A stretch of DNA of 64,000 nt from RDXT01 sp033762375 (GTDB lineage Bacteria; Bacteroidota; Bacteroidia; J057), in NCBI GenBank assembly GCA_033762375.1, contig JANRLQ010000023.1, positions 27,400 through 91,399 on the forward strand, read 5' to 3'. Position numbers and translations under genes: made by a program. A model generated the notes under the pieces. That model had not been told where the DNA came from, ran no database searches, and saw only the letters and a program-made list of their open reading frames with translations. Shown here one piece after another: positions 24,945-34,494 of the stretch. Every line of letters starts with the position of its first letter. The first letter of the stretch is position 1.

Positions 24945-25955
24945 ATGAGCCAGCGAGATTGGAAAGAACAAATGCCGCAAATCACAGAGCGGCTCACACA
25001 ACTGGAAGAAAAATACGCTGGTCTCGGCCAGGATATGCTCTCCTATCTGGAAGGGTTATATTACTCCAACGGACTGACATACTGGGACTATATCCACCTG
25101 GACAGCCTGCTCGGCTTACAGGTACCCCGGACGCCATTTCAGGACGAGGTTATTTTTATTGCCTATCATCAGATCACGGAGCTGTACTTCAAGCTGGTCA
25201 AGCTGGAGCTGGAGCGCCTTACCTTGGACCAGGGAGAAGCCAGCGAGTATCTGCAGGCCGCAGACTGGCTCAAGCGTATCGGCAGGGCTACGCATTACTT
25301 TGAGTTGTTGTGCGACAGCTTTGACATTATGCTTTCTGGCATGGACCCGGTGGAGCTGCGAAAATTCCGGATGGCCCTGCTGCCAGCCAGCGGATTCCAG
25401 TCCGTACAGTTCCGGCATATTGAGATCATGAGCACAAGCCTGGACAACCTGAGCCGCCCTGCCCCCCAGACAGCTGAGGACGAGTCCACCCCGATCGAGG
25501 ACCTTTATGCCCATATCTACTGGAAACAGGGCGGCATAGACCTGGAGACAGGTCGCAAAACATTGACACTCAGAGAGTTTGAGGCAAAGTACGATGACAG
25601 CCTGATCCAGATGTTGTACAAATACCAGACCCGGAACCTGTACTACCTCTTCAGCCAGGCACCTGAGCGTGTACGCCAGGATCCGGCAGTACATGAGGCA
25701 CTGCGGGCGTATGACCAGATTGTCAATGTATTCTGGAAACTCAGTCACCTCTCTGCAGCAGCCCGGCACCTGGTCTCCGGCGGGCAGGACATTGAGGCTA
25801 CCGGCGGGACCAACTGGCGTACCTTTTTGCCTCCGAAGTTTCAGCGGATCGTGTTTTTTCCCTCCCGCTGGTCAGATGAGGAGCTCGAAGACTGGGGCAA
25901 GTCGGCGGTCATTCGCCAGTTTCAGTCCCGTATAGCCGGGGAGTGGCGCAAGTAA
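24945..25955 (+). CDS. kynA: Tryptophan 2,3-dioxygenase family heme protein
   Basis: 336 residues. It opens the indole ring of L-tryptophan to form N-formylkynurenine using heme and oxygen. Motifs: 'NGLTYWDYIHLDSLLGLQ', 'DEVIFIAYHQITELYFKL', 'SGFQSVQFRHIEIMSTS' (heme region, His in RHIE) and 'SGGQDIEATGGTNW' (substrate carboxylate loop 'GTGGT'-like). The C-terminus 'FLPPKFQRIVFFPSRW' resembles the family end. No kynureninase or formamidase gene is nearby, so the rest of the kynurenine pathway is elsewhere. The ATG at 24945 is preferred over 24852. Confidence 0.9.
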   Translation: MSQRDWKEQMPQITERLTQLEEKYAGLGQDMLSYLEGLYYSNGLTYWDYIHLDSLLGLQVPRTPFQDEVIFIAYHQITELYFKLVKLELERLTLDQGEASEYLQAADWLKRIGRATHYFELLCDSFDIMLSGMDPVELRKFRMALLPASGFQSVQFRHIEIMSTSLDNLSRPAPQTAEDESTPIEDLYAHIYWKQGGIDLETGRKTLTLREFEAKYDDSLIQMLYKYQTRNLYYLFSQAPERVRQDPAVHEALRAYDQIVNVFWKLSHLSAAARHLVSGGQDIEATGGTNWRTFLPPKFQRIVFFPSRWSDEELEDWGKSAVIRQFQSRIAGEWRK

Positions 25956-26017
25956 GCCAGTGGATCCGCACAATATTCGATGTATATTCCCTTCTGGTAT
26001 CCGATTAATATTTTCCC

Positions 26018-26914
26018 TTGTCGCGTCATATTTGGCTTTCGCACGTAGCACTCCTGGTCACAGCCATTGTCTACAGTCTCAACTATTTTGTAGCGCAGGA
26101 CTTGTTTGAGCAGATGGGACCGCTGGGCGTAGTGGCCTTGCGCTGTGTCGCCGGTACCTTGTTTTTTACGGTCTATAATGCCTGGTTTATACGCGAAAAG
26201 ATCCAGGACCGCCGTGATTATCTGCGGCTGGCCTTAGCGGGTGTGCTGGGCGTGGCGATCAACCAGTTGTTTTTTCTCTGGGGGCTCTCCAAGACATTTG
26301 CAGTGAATGCAGCTGTGCTGATGCCCATCACCCCGGTATTTGTATTTCTGGTAGCCTGGATCGCAGGGGCAGAGCGCCTGACCAGGCTCAAAACAGTCGG
26401 CATGCTCCTGGCATTTGTGGGTGCTGTATGGCTCTCGCGGGGGGACCGTATCATTCAGGTGACACCTGAGACCATCACAGGGGATATCCTTATTGTCCTG
26501 AATGCCCTTTCGTATGGGAGTTATCTGGTGTATGTGCGTCCGCTGGTCCGGAAATATCATGCATTCACCATCCTGCAGTGGGTGTTTATCGCGGGCACCC
26601 TCATCAACCTCCCCATCGGCCTGCCAGAACTGCTCCAGACAGACTGGGCTGCCATATCGGCAGTCAATTATGGCCGTCTGGTATTTATTCTCCTGCTGGT
26701 CACCATCGGTGCTTATGCCCTCAATGGATATGCCCTGACGCATCTCCCGGCCACAGTCGTGGGGGTATATATTTATCTCCAGCCGATAATGGCGGCCATT
26801 TTGTCTGTCACCTGGCGGGGATCGTTTATGTCAGGCACACGTTTGGCCTGTATATTGCTGATACTGACAGGGGTATTTGCTGTGACCTGGCGTGGAAAAG
26901 AAAATCCGGCCTGA
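26018..26914 (+). CDS. EamA/DMT-family transporter
   Basis: 298 residues with about ten hydrophobic helices, arranged as two EamA repeats: the first begins 'HVALLVTAIVYSLNYFVAQDL', the second 'GDILIVLNALSYGSYLVYVRPL'. DMT transporters usually export amino acids or metabolites. A TTG start codon is used (26018), since an in-frame stop lies just upstream (26006) and the next ATG is far inside the first helix. Substrate unknown. Confidence 0.85.
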   Translation: MSRHIWLSHVALLVTAIVYSLNYFVAQDLFEQMGPLGVVALRCVAGTLFFTVYNAWFIREKIQDRRDYLRLALAGVLGVAINQLFFLWGLSKTFAVNAAVLMPITPVFVFLVAWIAGAERLTRLKTVGMLLAFVGAVWLSRGDRIIQVTPETITGDILIVLNALSYGSYLVYVRPLVRKYHAFTILQWVFIAGTLINLPIGLPELLQTDWAAISAVNYGRLVFILLLVTIGAYALNGYALTHLPATVVGVYIYLQPIMAAILSVTWRGSFMSGTRLACILLILTGVFAVTWRGKENPA

Positions 26915-26940
26915 ATAGTAAATATGTCCTGATTATCTCT

Positions 26941-26948
26941 TATATTTG
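26941..26948 (+). promoter_or_regulatory. Candidate -7 element (TATATTTG) for the TPR gene
   Basis: Perfect TAnnTTTG, 33 bp before the start codon at 26982. No clear -33 TTG is present at standard spacing. Confidence 0.4.
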
Positions 26949-26981
26949 TAATAGGGAAAGACGTACTTGTGTCTGATGTAG

Positions 26982-28424
26982 ATGTATGCCTTTTCCCGGC
27001 TGCAACAACGTATGCTGGAAGAATTTGAGTTTAATGAGTTTGAAGAACACCGCGCACGCGATAGTGCACGGGAGTTCGAGCGAATGCTCCATAACCAGGA
27101 GTATCGGTTTATTGACCTCATTAAAGTGGATGAAATCTACCATTATTACGTGCGCACCAATGAGCTCTCCAAAGCTCAGGAACTCGTCCGGTACGCGATC
27201 CACAGTTTCCCCTCCAGCAGTGACCTCTACAGCAAACAAGCCCGCCTCGACTATGAGATGGGAAAATTTGAAGAGGCTCTCTCCCATATCGAAACAGCCC
27301 TGCATTATAGCCCCATGATGCCTGAGTATCTGATGTTTAAGGCAGATCTCCTGGCACGTATGGATCGTTATGATGAGGCCATGGCCCTGCTCGAAGGGCT
27401 GCAATATACCTTTGAACCCCGTGAAGAGGTCCTCATCCAAATGGGCAATGTCGCACAGATATGTGGCCATGTAGAGGACAGTGAACGGTACTACCGGCAG
27501 GCCCTGACCCTGGTACCGGCATTTGAGGACGCCCTGTTTGAGCTGGCTTTTTTGCTGGAGTCAGAAGATCGGACAGATGAGGCCCTGGTCTTGTACGAAA
27601 CATACCTCGATGAGCGTCCCTACGCCGCGATGGTATGGCACAACCTGGGCCTGCTGTACCGCAAGCTCGGTAATTACGAAAAAGCCCTCGAAGCCTTTGA
27701 TTTTGCCCTGGCGATTGTCCCGGAGATGGCGCCTGCCTGGTTCAACCGGGGAGAGCTCCTCATGGACCAGGGCCGTATAGCAGAGGCTGTGCAGGCCTTT
27801 ATCGAAACCCACGCCATCAGCAGCCACGATCCGATGACCCAATACCGGATCGCTGAGTGTTTTGAGGCCCTGGAAATGTACCGGGATGCCATCCGCTTCT
27901 ACCGCAAGGCCGCTATTTCTGATCCGGACTATCTGGATGCGTATGTAGGTATCGGTTTTTGTCTGGAAAAGCTGGAGCAGTTTACGGAGGCGATTCATTA
28001 TTATCAGAAAGCGCACCGGATAGACAGCGAAAACGCGGAAATCAGCCTCGCCATTGCCACGTGTGAGTATCGTCTCGGCAATCATCACAGTGCATATCTT
28101 TTTCTGGGGCAGGCAATTGTGCTGGAACCGCAAGATGTCAATATCTGGCAGGACTGGGCCATGCTGCTGTTTGAGCATGACAATGTATCAGGGGCTATTT
28201 CTTTTTTGGAGGAAGGGATCAAAGCCAATCCCCGGGAAGCGGTCCTGTACTACCAGTGTGCTGCCTATTGTTACCTGAACCAGGCTTTTGACCAGGGTGC
28301 TACCTACCTCGAAAATGCGTTGCTGCTGGATGTAGAGGCGCGCCACATCTTGTTTCAGATCGTCCCGGCGATCAGGCTTTTCCCGGGAGTGGAAGACCTG
28401 ATTCAGCACTACCGCAACCTGTAA
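26982..28424 (+). CDS. Tetratricopeptide repeat (TPR) protein
   Basis: 480 residues without signal peptide or membrane segment. A charged N-terminal region ('LEEFEFNEFEEHRARDSAR') is followed by about ten TPR motifs from residue ~70: for instance 'AMVWHNLGLLYRKLGNYEKA', 'DAYVGIGFCLEKLEQFTEA' and 'SAYLFLGQAIVLEPQDVNIW', each with the W/L-G-Y-A-F-A-P pattern. The TPR stack is a protein-binding scaffold and acts in the cytoplasm. Partners are unknown. Confidence 0.88.
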   Translation: MYAFSRLQQRMLEEFEFNEFEEHRARDSAREFERMLHNQEYRFIDLIKVDEIYHYYVRTNELSKAQELVRYAIHSFPSSSDLYSKQARLDYEMGKFEEALSHIETALHYSPMMPEYLMFKADLLARMDRYDEAMALLEGLQYTFEPREEVLIQMGNVAQICGHVEDSERYYRQALTLVPAFEDALFELAFLLESEDRTDEALVLYETYLDERPYAAMVWHNLGLLYRKLGNYEKALEAFDFALAIVPEMAPAWFNRGELLMDQGRIAEAVQAFIETHAISSHDPMTQYRIAECFEALEMYRDAIRFYRKAAISDPDYLDAYVGIGFCLEKLEQFTEAIHYYQKAHRIDSENAEISLAIATCEYRLGNHHSAYLFLGQAIVLEPQDVNIWQDWAMLLFEHDNVSGAISFLEEGIKANPREAVLYYQCAAYCYLNQAFDQGATYLENALLLDVEARHILFQIVPAIRLFPGVEDLIQHYRNL

Positions 28425-28484
28425 GCCGTACTTCGACTGCTGCTTCTATCGTTTTTTAGGTAATAGTGCCAGGAATACCCGCCC

Positions 28485-28979
28485 ATGAAAGAGGTGATAG
28501 CCAGGACATATTATGATACTCCAATCGGTGTGGTAGAGATTGCAGCTACTGAGACCGGCATCGTATCCCTGTTGTTTACGGACCGCACAGATGCCGAGCT
28601 CAATCCGGAGCACGAGCGCCTGCTCGGGTGTATTGAGCAGTTGGATGAGTATTTTGAGGGGCGGAGGACCGTATTTAACCTGTTTCTTGATTTTCAGGGG
28701 ACAGACTTCCAGCGTCGGGTCTGGATGGCCCTGCGGGATATTCCGCTCGGCAAGACGGCCAGCTACCTTGATGTCGCCAAGCGGGTGCAGTCACCCGAGG
28801 CCGTGCGTGCCGTAGGCAGTGCCTGCTCCCGCAACCAGCACTGGCTCATTGTGCCCTGCCACCGTGTCATTGGCACCGATGGCAAACTCACCGGATACGC
28901 CGGTGGCCTCAACCGCAAACAATGGCTGCTGGAGCACGAGTGGGGCATGCTGCATGGCCGGCAGGTGACGCTCTGGTGA
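28485..28979 (+). CDS. ogt: Methylated-DNA--protein-cysteine methyltransferase
   Basis: 164 residues. It removes the methyl group from O6-methylguanine onto its own Cys in a suicide reaction. Active-site motif 'IVPCHRVIGTDGKLTGYAGG' (Cys in PCHR) and DNA-binding helix-turn-helix 'ASYLDVAKRVQSPEAVRAVG' (with the R finger) are complete. The N-terminal domain is the short Ogt form, and no Ada regulatory domain is fused. A strong bidirectional terminator at 29011-29046 follows. Confidence 0.95.
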   Translation: MKEVIARTYYDTPIGVVEIAATETGIVSLLFTDRTDAELNPEHERLLGCIEQLDEYFEGRRTVFNLFLDFQGTDFQRRVWMALRDIPLGKTASYLDVAKRVQSPEAVRAVGSACSRNQHWLIVPCHRVIGTDGKLTGYAGGLNRKQWLLEHEWGMLHGRQVTLW

Positions 28980-29010
28980 GCCTCTCCCATCTGACATAAC
29001 ACCTTTATAT

Positions 29011-29046
29011 AACCCTAACGCCTGCCATCCGGCAGGCGTTAGGGTT
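29011..29046. terminator. Bidirectional terminator: perfect 16-bp stem
   Basis: Arms 29011-29026 and 29031-29046 are perfectly complementary with a 4-nt loop. It separates ogt (+) from the T9SS gene (-). Confidence 0.85.
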
Positions 29047-29063
29047 GATACAGGCAGGATTCC

Positions 29064-30917
29064 TTATTCGTGGACCAGCTTGAATACCTGATGTATGCCT
29101 TCACCCCGCACCTCAACCAGGTATATGGCAGCAGGTAAGGTGCTGATATTGAGGCTTATGCTTTGGTTGCTCTCCCACACAGCACGCTGAAGCTCCTGGC
29201 CTGTCAGGCTCAGGATCCGGACGGTCAGGGGGCGGGCGAGCAGCGTGGGTGACGTTAGCGTCACATACGTATGCGCAGGATTGGGCGTAAGCTGGATGCC
29301 CATGTTGAGAAGCGGATTGATCCCCGTGGCAGGTGTCACCGTGATGAGCACGGTATCACTGGCCGTACATCCGCTGGTATCGGTGACCGTCACAGAGATC
29401 GGGTGTACACCTGTGCCCAGGCTGGCGCCTGTCACAGAGATACTGGCACTCAGCTGGTTAGTGGACCAGAAGTACACGGCAAAAGTACCCGGAGAGAGGG
29501 TGACACTTTGCTGGGTGGTGATGAACTGGTCCGGACCCAGATCCGGGGCAGGCGGGGGGGATACCGTGATGGTGGCGGTAGCGGTATCAGTATTGCCGTT
29601 GCCGGAGGCGATCAGCGTGATGGTATAGGTGCCGGGCGTGGTATAGGCATGCTGGGGTACAGAGTCAGCAGAGGTAAATCCATCTCCAAAGTCCCAGGCA
29701 TATTGAGTGGCATTAACAGAAAAGTTGGCTACCGGTACCGGAGCACCCGTGCAGGTCGCCGGAGGAACCACAGGCAGGGCCAGCACAGCCGTAGTGTCTA
29801 TGATGGTCACCGGAAAGGTCGCAGTATCACACTGGACCGGGTTACAGTTGGCATTACATACGATCAGGGTGACCTGGTATACGCCAGCTGCTGTATAAAT
29901 TTTGGTAGGTGACTCCTGGGTGCTGGTAGTCCCGTCTCCAAATGACCAGGTGTAGTCTGTACCGTTATTGCTGAGGTTATTAAACCCGATCAGGGCTGTG
30001 CCGAGTACCGGATCGAGGATAGTGGCGGGTGGCAGGGGAAAAAACTGCGCCTGAGGAGGCAGACACTGCTGGATGTCCTCGTACCGGACTGTGGTGATGA
30101 TCTCCTGGCCCGCCAGGATATTGCCGGAGGCCTCCATGACCGGCTGCCCGGAGCCGGGTGTCCACCAGGCGTAGGTGACAGCACGTGTCAGCGGCAGGGC
30201 TGTGAGGTTGCCGTTTTGGACGAGGGTATCCCGCCGCTCAATGATGGTTTTGATCTTCAGGACATTGGGATAGGTCTGAAAAGGCGTCGTAAGGCTGCCC
30301 CAGCCCTCGACGGTATAGGTGCGGCGCTGGGAGGAGCGATAGCCGAGGTTGGTGCCTGTGGCACTGAGGTCCACGGCCCAGCGGCTCCGGGAGCTGTCCT
30401 GGTCCAGGTAGGTAAGCGGAAACCGGAGGACTGTGTCCGGTATCGTATATGCCACCGCATAGGGGACATTGACACCGCCCACACCTGCGCTCAGGCCCAG
30501 TACCGTTGCATCCAGGGCGGTATTGGTCTTGCGGTAATGTGTGACAATATTTGAAAAGGAGATAAAACCCAGGTTCAGGTTGTCCAGGTCCTGGATGGCA
30601 AGGTCCGTCAGGTTGTTCCATTGGGTATTACAGGCAAAGGGGTTACCACCTCCAAACGCACAGGCGGCGAGATAGGTCAGGTAATACCCGGCGCTGTTGG
30701 GTGCCAGGACTTCCCGGCTGCTCTGGCTGGCGGGAGTCAGGGTGCTGTAATTCCACGTGAAGCCGGCACCTGTCTGTGAAAAATTGACACCCGTGAAGGT
30801 GCCTGTCTGGCTGTAGAGGTACGTGTCGCCAATGGCGGCGTAGTCGGCCGCGTTGTAGATGGCCTGTGCCCGGATGATCAGGGGCAGGAAGGCTAGCAAA
30901 AAGCAGAGATTTCGCAT
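29064..30917 (-). CDS. Secreted PKD-domain T9SS cargo protein
   Basis: 617 residues from the ATG at 30917. A signal peptide ('LCFLLAFLPLIIRAQ') is followed by an uncharacterised N-terminal domain of ~280 residues, two PKD domains ('YTWSFGDGTTSTQESPT' and 'YAWDFGDGFTSADSVPQHAY'), a third cadherin-like strand region ('VHPISVTVTDTSGCTASDTV') and a type A T9SS sorting domain ('IQLTPNPAHTYVTLTS', 'VRILSLTGQEL', 'NISTLPAAIYLVEV'). PKD domains usually bind glycans or proteins at the surface. No enzyme signature is present. Confidence 0.9.
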   Translation of the reverse strand: MRNLCFLLAFLPLIIRAQAIYNAADYAAIGDTYLYSQTGTFTGVNFSQTGAGFTWNYSTLTPASQSSREVLAPNSAGYYLTYLAACAFGGGNPFACNTQWNNLTDLAIQDLDNLNLGFISFSNIVTHYRKTNTALDATVLGLSAGVGGVNVPYAVAYTIPDTVLRFPLTYLDQDSSRSRWAVDLSATGTNLGYRSSQRRTYTVEGWGSLTTPFQTYPNVLKIKTIIERRDTLVQNGNLTALPLTRAVTYAWWTPGSGQPVMEASGNILAGQEIITTVRYEDIQQCLPPQAQFFPLPPATILDPVLGTALIGFNNLSNNGTDYTWSFGDGTTSTQESPTKIYTAAGVYQVTLIVCNANCNPVQCDTATFPVTIIDTTAVLALPVVPPATCTGAPVPVANFSVNATQYAWDFGDGFTSADSVPQHAYTTPGTYTITLIASGNGNTDTATATITVSPPPAPDLGPDQFITTQQSVTLSPGTFAVYFWSTNQLSASISVTGASLGTGVHPISVTVTDTSGCTASDTVLITVTPATGINPLLNMGIQLTPNPAHTYVTLTSPTLLARPLTVRILSLTGQELQRAVWESNQSISLNISTLPAAIYLVEVRGEGIHQVFKLVHE

Positions 30918-30938
30918 ATGACCGTGGGTTTGATACGT

Positions 30939-30946
30939 CAAAGGTA
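30939..30946 (-). promoter_or_regulatory. Candidate -7 element (TACCTTTG) for the PKD-domain T9SS gene
   Basis: Minus-strand TACCTTTG, perfect TAnnTTTG, 21 bp before the ATG at 30917. No -33 TTG at standard spacing. Confidence 0.4.
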
Positions 30947-31147
30947 AAATAGTTGTGGCAGGGATGGGCATACTATTCAAGTAACAACGGATATTACGCG
31001 ACAAACGCATATCCTGTGCCTGTCAACAGACTGAAAAAAAATAGCTGGGGTTGTCTCTGCTGAGCATAACTCCTCAAAAGACCTCCGGGGGATTTTCGCA
31101 TCTGAATTTGTATTCGTAATTTGCCTGGTCTAACTGCATATCCATTC

Positions 31148-32176
31148 ATGAACAGTTCTCCTGATCAACTCCGGACCTGGCTTTCTACTCCCCGCCGTAT
31201 TGCCATTACGACTCACCAGAAGCCGGACGCTGACGCGCTGGGTTCGTCGCTGGGACTGTATCATTATTTGGTGCAGGCAGGTCACAAGGTCAGCATCGTT
31301 TCGCCTACAGAGTACCCGGATTTTCTGAAGTGGATGCCGGGGCAGGCTGAAATAGTGGTAGGGCCTAATGATCCTGATGCCGCCAACTGGATTTTTGATG
31401 GGGCAGACCTGATTTTTTGCCTTGATTTTAATGCCCTCAGCCGGATCAACGAATTTGAAAAAGTCGTCCGCGACACAGAGGGGCGCAAGCTCATGATAGA
31501 TCACCACCTGGAGCCTGAGGCTTTTGCAGACTGGGCATACTGGGACATCACTGCATCCTCCACGGCAGAGCTGGTCTATCGCCTGATCTGTGAGCTGGGT
31601 GACGAAGACAAAATCACCCTGCCGATGGCCGAGTGCCTCTACGCCGGGATCATGACCGATACAGGTTCTTTCCGCCACTCCAACACCTCGGCTGAGACCC
31701 ACCGTGTTACGGCCCGCCTCCTGGAGATCGGGGTACAGGCGCATATAATCCACGATGCATTGTTTGCCAATGCCTCAGTGGACCGGATTCGTTTCCTGGG
31801 ATATTGTCTCTCCAATTGTCTCCACGTGGTGCCAGAACTCAAGGTGGCGTATATCAAGCTGTCAAAAGAGGTTTTTCGGCAGTATAATGTAAAAACCGGA
31901 GACACAGAGGGGCTGGTAAATTATGCATTGGGAATCAAGGACATACATCTCGGGGTGCTGATGTCGGCCCAGGATGACATGATCAAACTGAGTTTCCGGA
32001 GCCGGGATCAGTTTTCGTCCAACGACCTGGCCAAACATTTTGGGGGGGGCGGGCATTTTTATGCTGCCGGGGGCCGCAGCCAGGCCTCCATGGAAGAAAC
32101 CGAAAAACGGCTCCTGGCGTTGCTGCAGGCGCCGGTACCCCAGCCAGTAGCAGAAGAAGAAACCGGCAACGGATGA
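31148..32176 (+). CDS. DHH-family phosphoesterase (NrnA-like)
   Basis: 342 residues. A bifunctional oligoribonuclease / pAp phosphatase type is likely. DHH motifs: 'ITTHQKPDADALGSSLGL', 'LIFCLDFNALSRI', 'LMIDHHLEPEAFADW' and 'YAGIMTDTGSFRHSNT' provide the metal ligands. The DHHA1 domain ends 'DLAKHFGGGGHFYAAGGRS'. NrnA proteins degrade nanoRNA and convert pAp to AMP; c-di-AMP-cleaving relatives also have DHH-DHHA1, so the substrate is not fixed. ATG at 31148 is chosen over a TTG at 31121. It shares an ATGA overlap with a possible start of the next gene. Confidence 0.88.
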   Translation: MNSSPDQLRTWLSTPRRIAITTHQKPDADALGSSLGLYHYLVQAGHKVSIVSPTEYPDFLKWMPGQAEIVVGPNDPDAANWIFDGADLIFCLDFNALSRINEFEKVVRDTEGRKLMIDHHLEPEAFADWAYWDITASSTAELVYRLICELGDEDKITLPMAECLYAGIMTDTGSFRHSNTSAETHRVTARLLEIGVQAHIIHDALFANASVDRIRFLGYCLSNCLHVVPELKVAYIKLSKEVFRQYNVKTGDTEGLVNYALGIKDIHLGVLMSAQDDMIKLSFRSRDQFSSNDLAKHFGGGGHFYAAGGRSQASMEETEKRLLALLQAPVPQPVAEEETGNG

Positions 32177-32226
32177 TCGTATTACGGATGTATCAAAAAG
32201 TTCTATCCTCATTACCTCTTTTTCGC

Positions 32227-32724
32227 ATGCGTATCGTCTTTCAAATCCTCCTGTTAGGTGCTGCCGTACTGGTGCTGAGCAGCTGTCAGCAGGGCGGCTC
32301 ATCTGCACCAACCGCTGCACAGGCGCCATCAGCGCCAGCCGCTCCCCGTCAGCCAGAGATCAAACCGCCTTATCCGGTCACGGATTCGTCTCAGATTATA
32401 TATTCGGGTGGAGTGGGTATCTATTATGTCGAAAAAGGTGCCGGTGCGATCCCCAAGCCCAATAGCATGGTCATGATCAACTATCATGGGATGCTGGAGG
32501 ACGGTACAGTATTTGACAGCTCATTTGAGCGTGGGAAAGTCGCAGACTTCAACCTGGGAAACCTCATCCAGGGCTGGCAGATCGGACTCACACAGGTACC
32601 TACGGGGTCCAAAGTGAAGTTGTTTATCCCTGCCGAACTTGGGTACGGGGCTCAGGGTTCACCCCCTAAAATCCCCGGCAATGCCGATCTGGTATTTGAT
32701 ATAGAACTTATTACTACCTACTGA
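32227..32724 (+). CDS. FKBP-type peptidyl-prolyl isomerase lipoprotein
   Basis: 165 residues from the ATG at 32227. Signal and lipobox: 'LLLGAAVLVLSSC'. An Ala/Pro/Gln-rich spacer (residues 22-45) leads to the FKBP domain: 'VMINYHGMLEDGTVFDSSFERG', 'IQGWQIGLTQVPTGSKVKLFIPAELGYG' and 'LVFDIELI'. It catalyses cis-trans isomerisation of proline bonds and is likely anchored in the outer or inner membrane facing the periplasm. An in-frame ATG at 32173 overlaps the stop of the DHH gene; a start there would precede the signal by 18 residues and is less likely. Its stop overlaps the next start (TGATG), so the genes are coupled. Confidence 0.9.
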   Translation: MRIVFQILLLGAAVLVLSSCQQGGSSAPTAAQAPSAPAAPRQPEIKPPYPVTDSSQIIYSGGVGIYYVEKGAGAIPKPNSMVMINYHGMLEDGTVFDSSFERGKVADFNLGNLIQGWQIGLTQVPTGSKVKLFIPAELGYGAQGSPPKIPGNADLVFDIELITTY

Positions 32725-33437
32725 TGCGCCGTATTTCCTTCCTTTGGCTGGTCCTGTGGCAGAGTATACTGCCATTGGTGGCGCAGCAGGAGGATTTGCA
32801 GGGAGGATTTACCCTCGGGTGGCAGATAGGTCAGCGGGGGATGGGGCTTGAAGTCGCGGGCCTGTCCGGGTCTTACACCCGTCCATGGGTGTTTGGACTG
32901 GACATCCGCAACCTGCGCGACCTCCGGGAGGCCCTGATCACGCCCTACGGGCAACAGGGTCGGCGGTATGTGTATGGTAAAACACACCACTGCCTGATAC
33001 TGGCCCCGACTGCGGGCGTGATCCGGTCGCTCGGGACGCATGGCAGCCTCAGCAGTATCTCCCTGCAGGTAGGGGCACAGGCGGGACCAGCCCTGGCCCT
33101 TCTTAATCCCTATCACCTGGTGGTGTATGACCAGACTTCCCTGTCGTTTGTGATCCGCCCCTATGACCCGGCCCAGCACGTATATCAGACCATCGCAGGG
33201 CGTAGCGGGTGGGTATCTTCCCCTCTGGACCTCCGGGCACAGGTCGGTGCTACGGCTCGTGTGTATATCCAGACGGATATGGCGCGGGGCGTCCGGAACA
33301 TCGGCGCTTTTCGGTTTGGATTTCAGGCAGATATTTTTCCGCAGTCGCTCCCGCTGCTGGCTACGCGGCCAGATCTTGCCAACCGGCGTTTGTACCTCAG
33401 TGCGACGCTCTCGCTGATCACCGGCTCCCGGTGGTAA
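32724..33437 (+). CDS. Predicted outer-membrane beta-barrel protein, unknown
   Basis: 237 residues with a signal peptide ('FLWLVLWQSILPLVAQQ'). The mature sequence has regularly spaced amphipathic strands ('GGFTLGWQIGQRGMGLEVAG', 'GSYTRPWVFGLDIRNL', 'SSISLQVGAQAGPALAL', 'LRAQVGATARVYIQTDM', 'IGAFRFGFQADIF', 'LYLSATLSLITGSRW') and ends in an aromatic residue, which is typical of barrels. I do not recognise a named family. It is translationally coupled to the FKBP gene by a TGATG overlap, so the isomerase may help fold this protein; that link is inference. Confidence 0.7.
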   Translation: MRRISFLWLVLWQSILPLVAQQEDLQGGFTLGWQIGQRGMGLEVAGLSGSYTRPWVFGLDIRNLRDLREALITPYGQQGRRYVYGKTHHCLILAPTAGVIRSLGTHGSLSSISLQVGAQAGPALALLNPYHLVVYDQTSLSFVIRPYDPAQHVYQTIAGRSGWVSSPLDLRAQVGATARVYIQTDMARGVRNIGAFRFGFQADIFPQSLPLLATRPDLANRRLYLSATLSLITGSRW

Positions 33438-33444
33438 GGTTGTA

Positions 33445-33475
33445 TTGGGATGTTGCGGGAGGATGTGTACCTTTG
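33445..33475 (+). promoter_or_regulatory. Promoter of lipA
   Basis: TTG (33445-33447), 20-bp spacer, TACCTTTG (33468-33475), a full consensus match. The -7 box ends 89 bp before the lipA start, so the transcript has a leader of about 80 nt. Confidence 0.7.
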
Positions 33476-33564
33476 TTTGTACCCGCGATGGTACATCTGG
33501 CAAGATAAAACCATCCGGGCCTTCCGGTAGTATGTAGATAAGGGGTGACATAAGACCCGCCGCA

Positions 33565-34476
33565 ATGAACATGACAGGTACAACAATACAATCCATAGAA
33601 GCCCTTACGGCACTCAACCTGCCTGGTAATGGCCCCCGGCCTACCTGGCTCCGGGTGAAACTTCCCTACGGGGAGACCTTCAGTGAGGTTCGCGCTATCA
33701 TAGATACCCACAGACTCCACACCGTGTGTGAGAGTGCCCGCTGCCCCAACATGGGTGAATGCTGGGGCGCTGGTACGGCTACTTTTATGATCCTGGGCAA
33801 TACCTGCACGCGCTCCTGCTCCTTTTGTGCCGTGGCGACAGGCCGCCCTGAAGAACTCGATGGGATGGAGCCTGCCCGGGTAGCACAAGCCATCAAACGG
33901 ATGGGCATACGACACGCTGTGATCACCTCCGTAAACCGGGATGAGCAGCCAGACAGTGGTGCCCGGATCTGGGCTGATACGATCCGTCTCACCCGCGAGC
34001 TGTGCCCCGACGTGACCATGGAAACCCTGATCCCGGACGTCAAGGCCCGCTGGGATATGCTGGCCCTGATCACAGACCAGCGCCCGGATGTGATCTCTCA
34101 CAACATGGAGACCGTCAAACGCCTGTATCGCCGGGTACGCCCACAGGCCCGATATGAGCGAAGCCTGGAGCAAATCCAGCGCACCAAAGCTGCCGGATGC
34201 CGGACCAAGTCTGGATTTATGGTCGGGCTGGGAGAGACCGTGGAAGAAGTATATGAGCTGATGGAAGACCTCCACCGCCATGACTGTGATGTCCTGACCA
34301 TCGGGCAGTATCTCCAGCCCACCAAAATGCACCTGCCGGTCGAGTCCTTCATTCACCCGGATCTTTTTGCCCATTACCGCGAGGTCGGGCTTCAGATGGG
34401 GTTTGACTACGTAGAAAGCGGCCCGCTCGTGCGCTCCAGCTACCACTCCGAGCGTCACCTGGCGCGGCCTGCCTGA
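33565..34476 (+). CDS. lipA: Lipoyl synthase
   Basis: 303 residues. A radical-SAM enzyme that inserts two sulfurs into octanoyl groups on carrier proteins. The auxiliary cluster motif is 'CESARCPNMGECWG' and the radical-SAM motif is 'CTRSCSFC'. 'NPDVVSHN'-like sequence is 'RPDVISHNMETVKRLYRRVRPQARY' region (typical LipA), and the C-terminal 'VRSSYHSERH' carries the conserved RSSY. All cofactor ligands are intact. It is followed by a bidirectional terminator. Confidence 0.97.
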   Translation: MNMTGTTIQSIEALTALNLPGNGPRPTWLRVKLPYGETFSEVRAIIDTHRLHTVCESARCPNMGECWGAGTATFMILGNTCTRSCSFCAVATGRPEELDGMEPARVAQAIKRMGIRHAVITSVNRDEQPDSGARIWADTIRLTRELCPDVTMETLIPDVKARWDMLALITDQRPDVISHNMETVKRLYRRVRPQARYERSLEQIQRTKAAGCRTKSGFMVGLGETVEEVYELMEDLHRHDCDVLTIGQYLQPTKMHLPVESFIHPDLFAHYREVGLQMGFDYVESGPLVRSSYHSERHLARPA

Positions 34477-34494
34477 TACCGCCTCATAACAAAA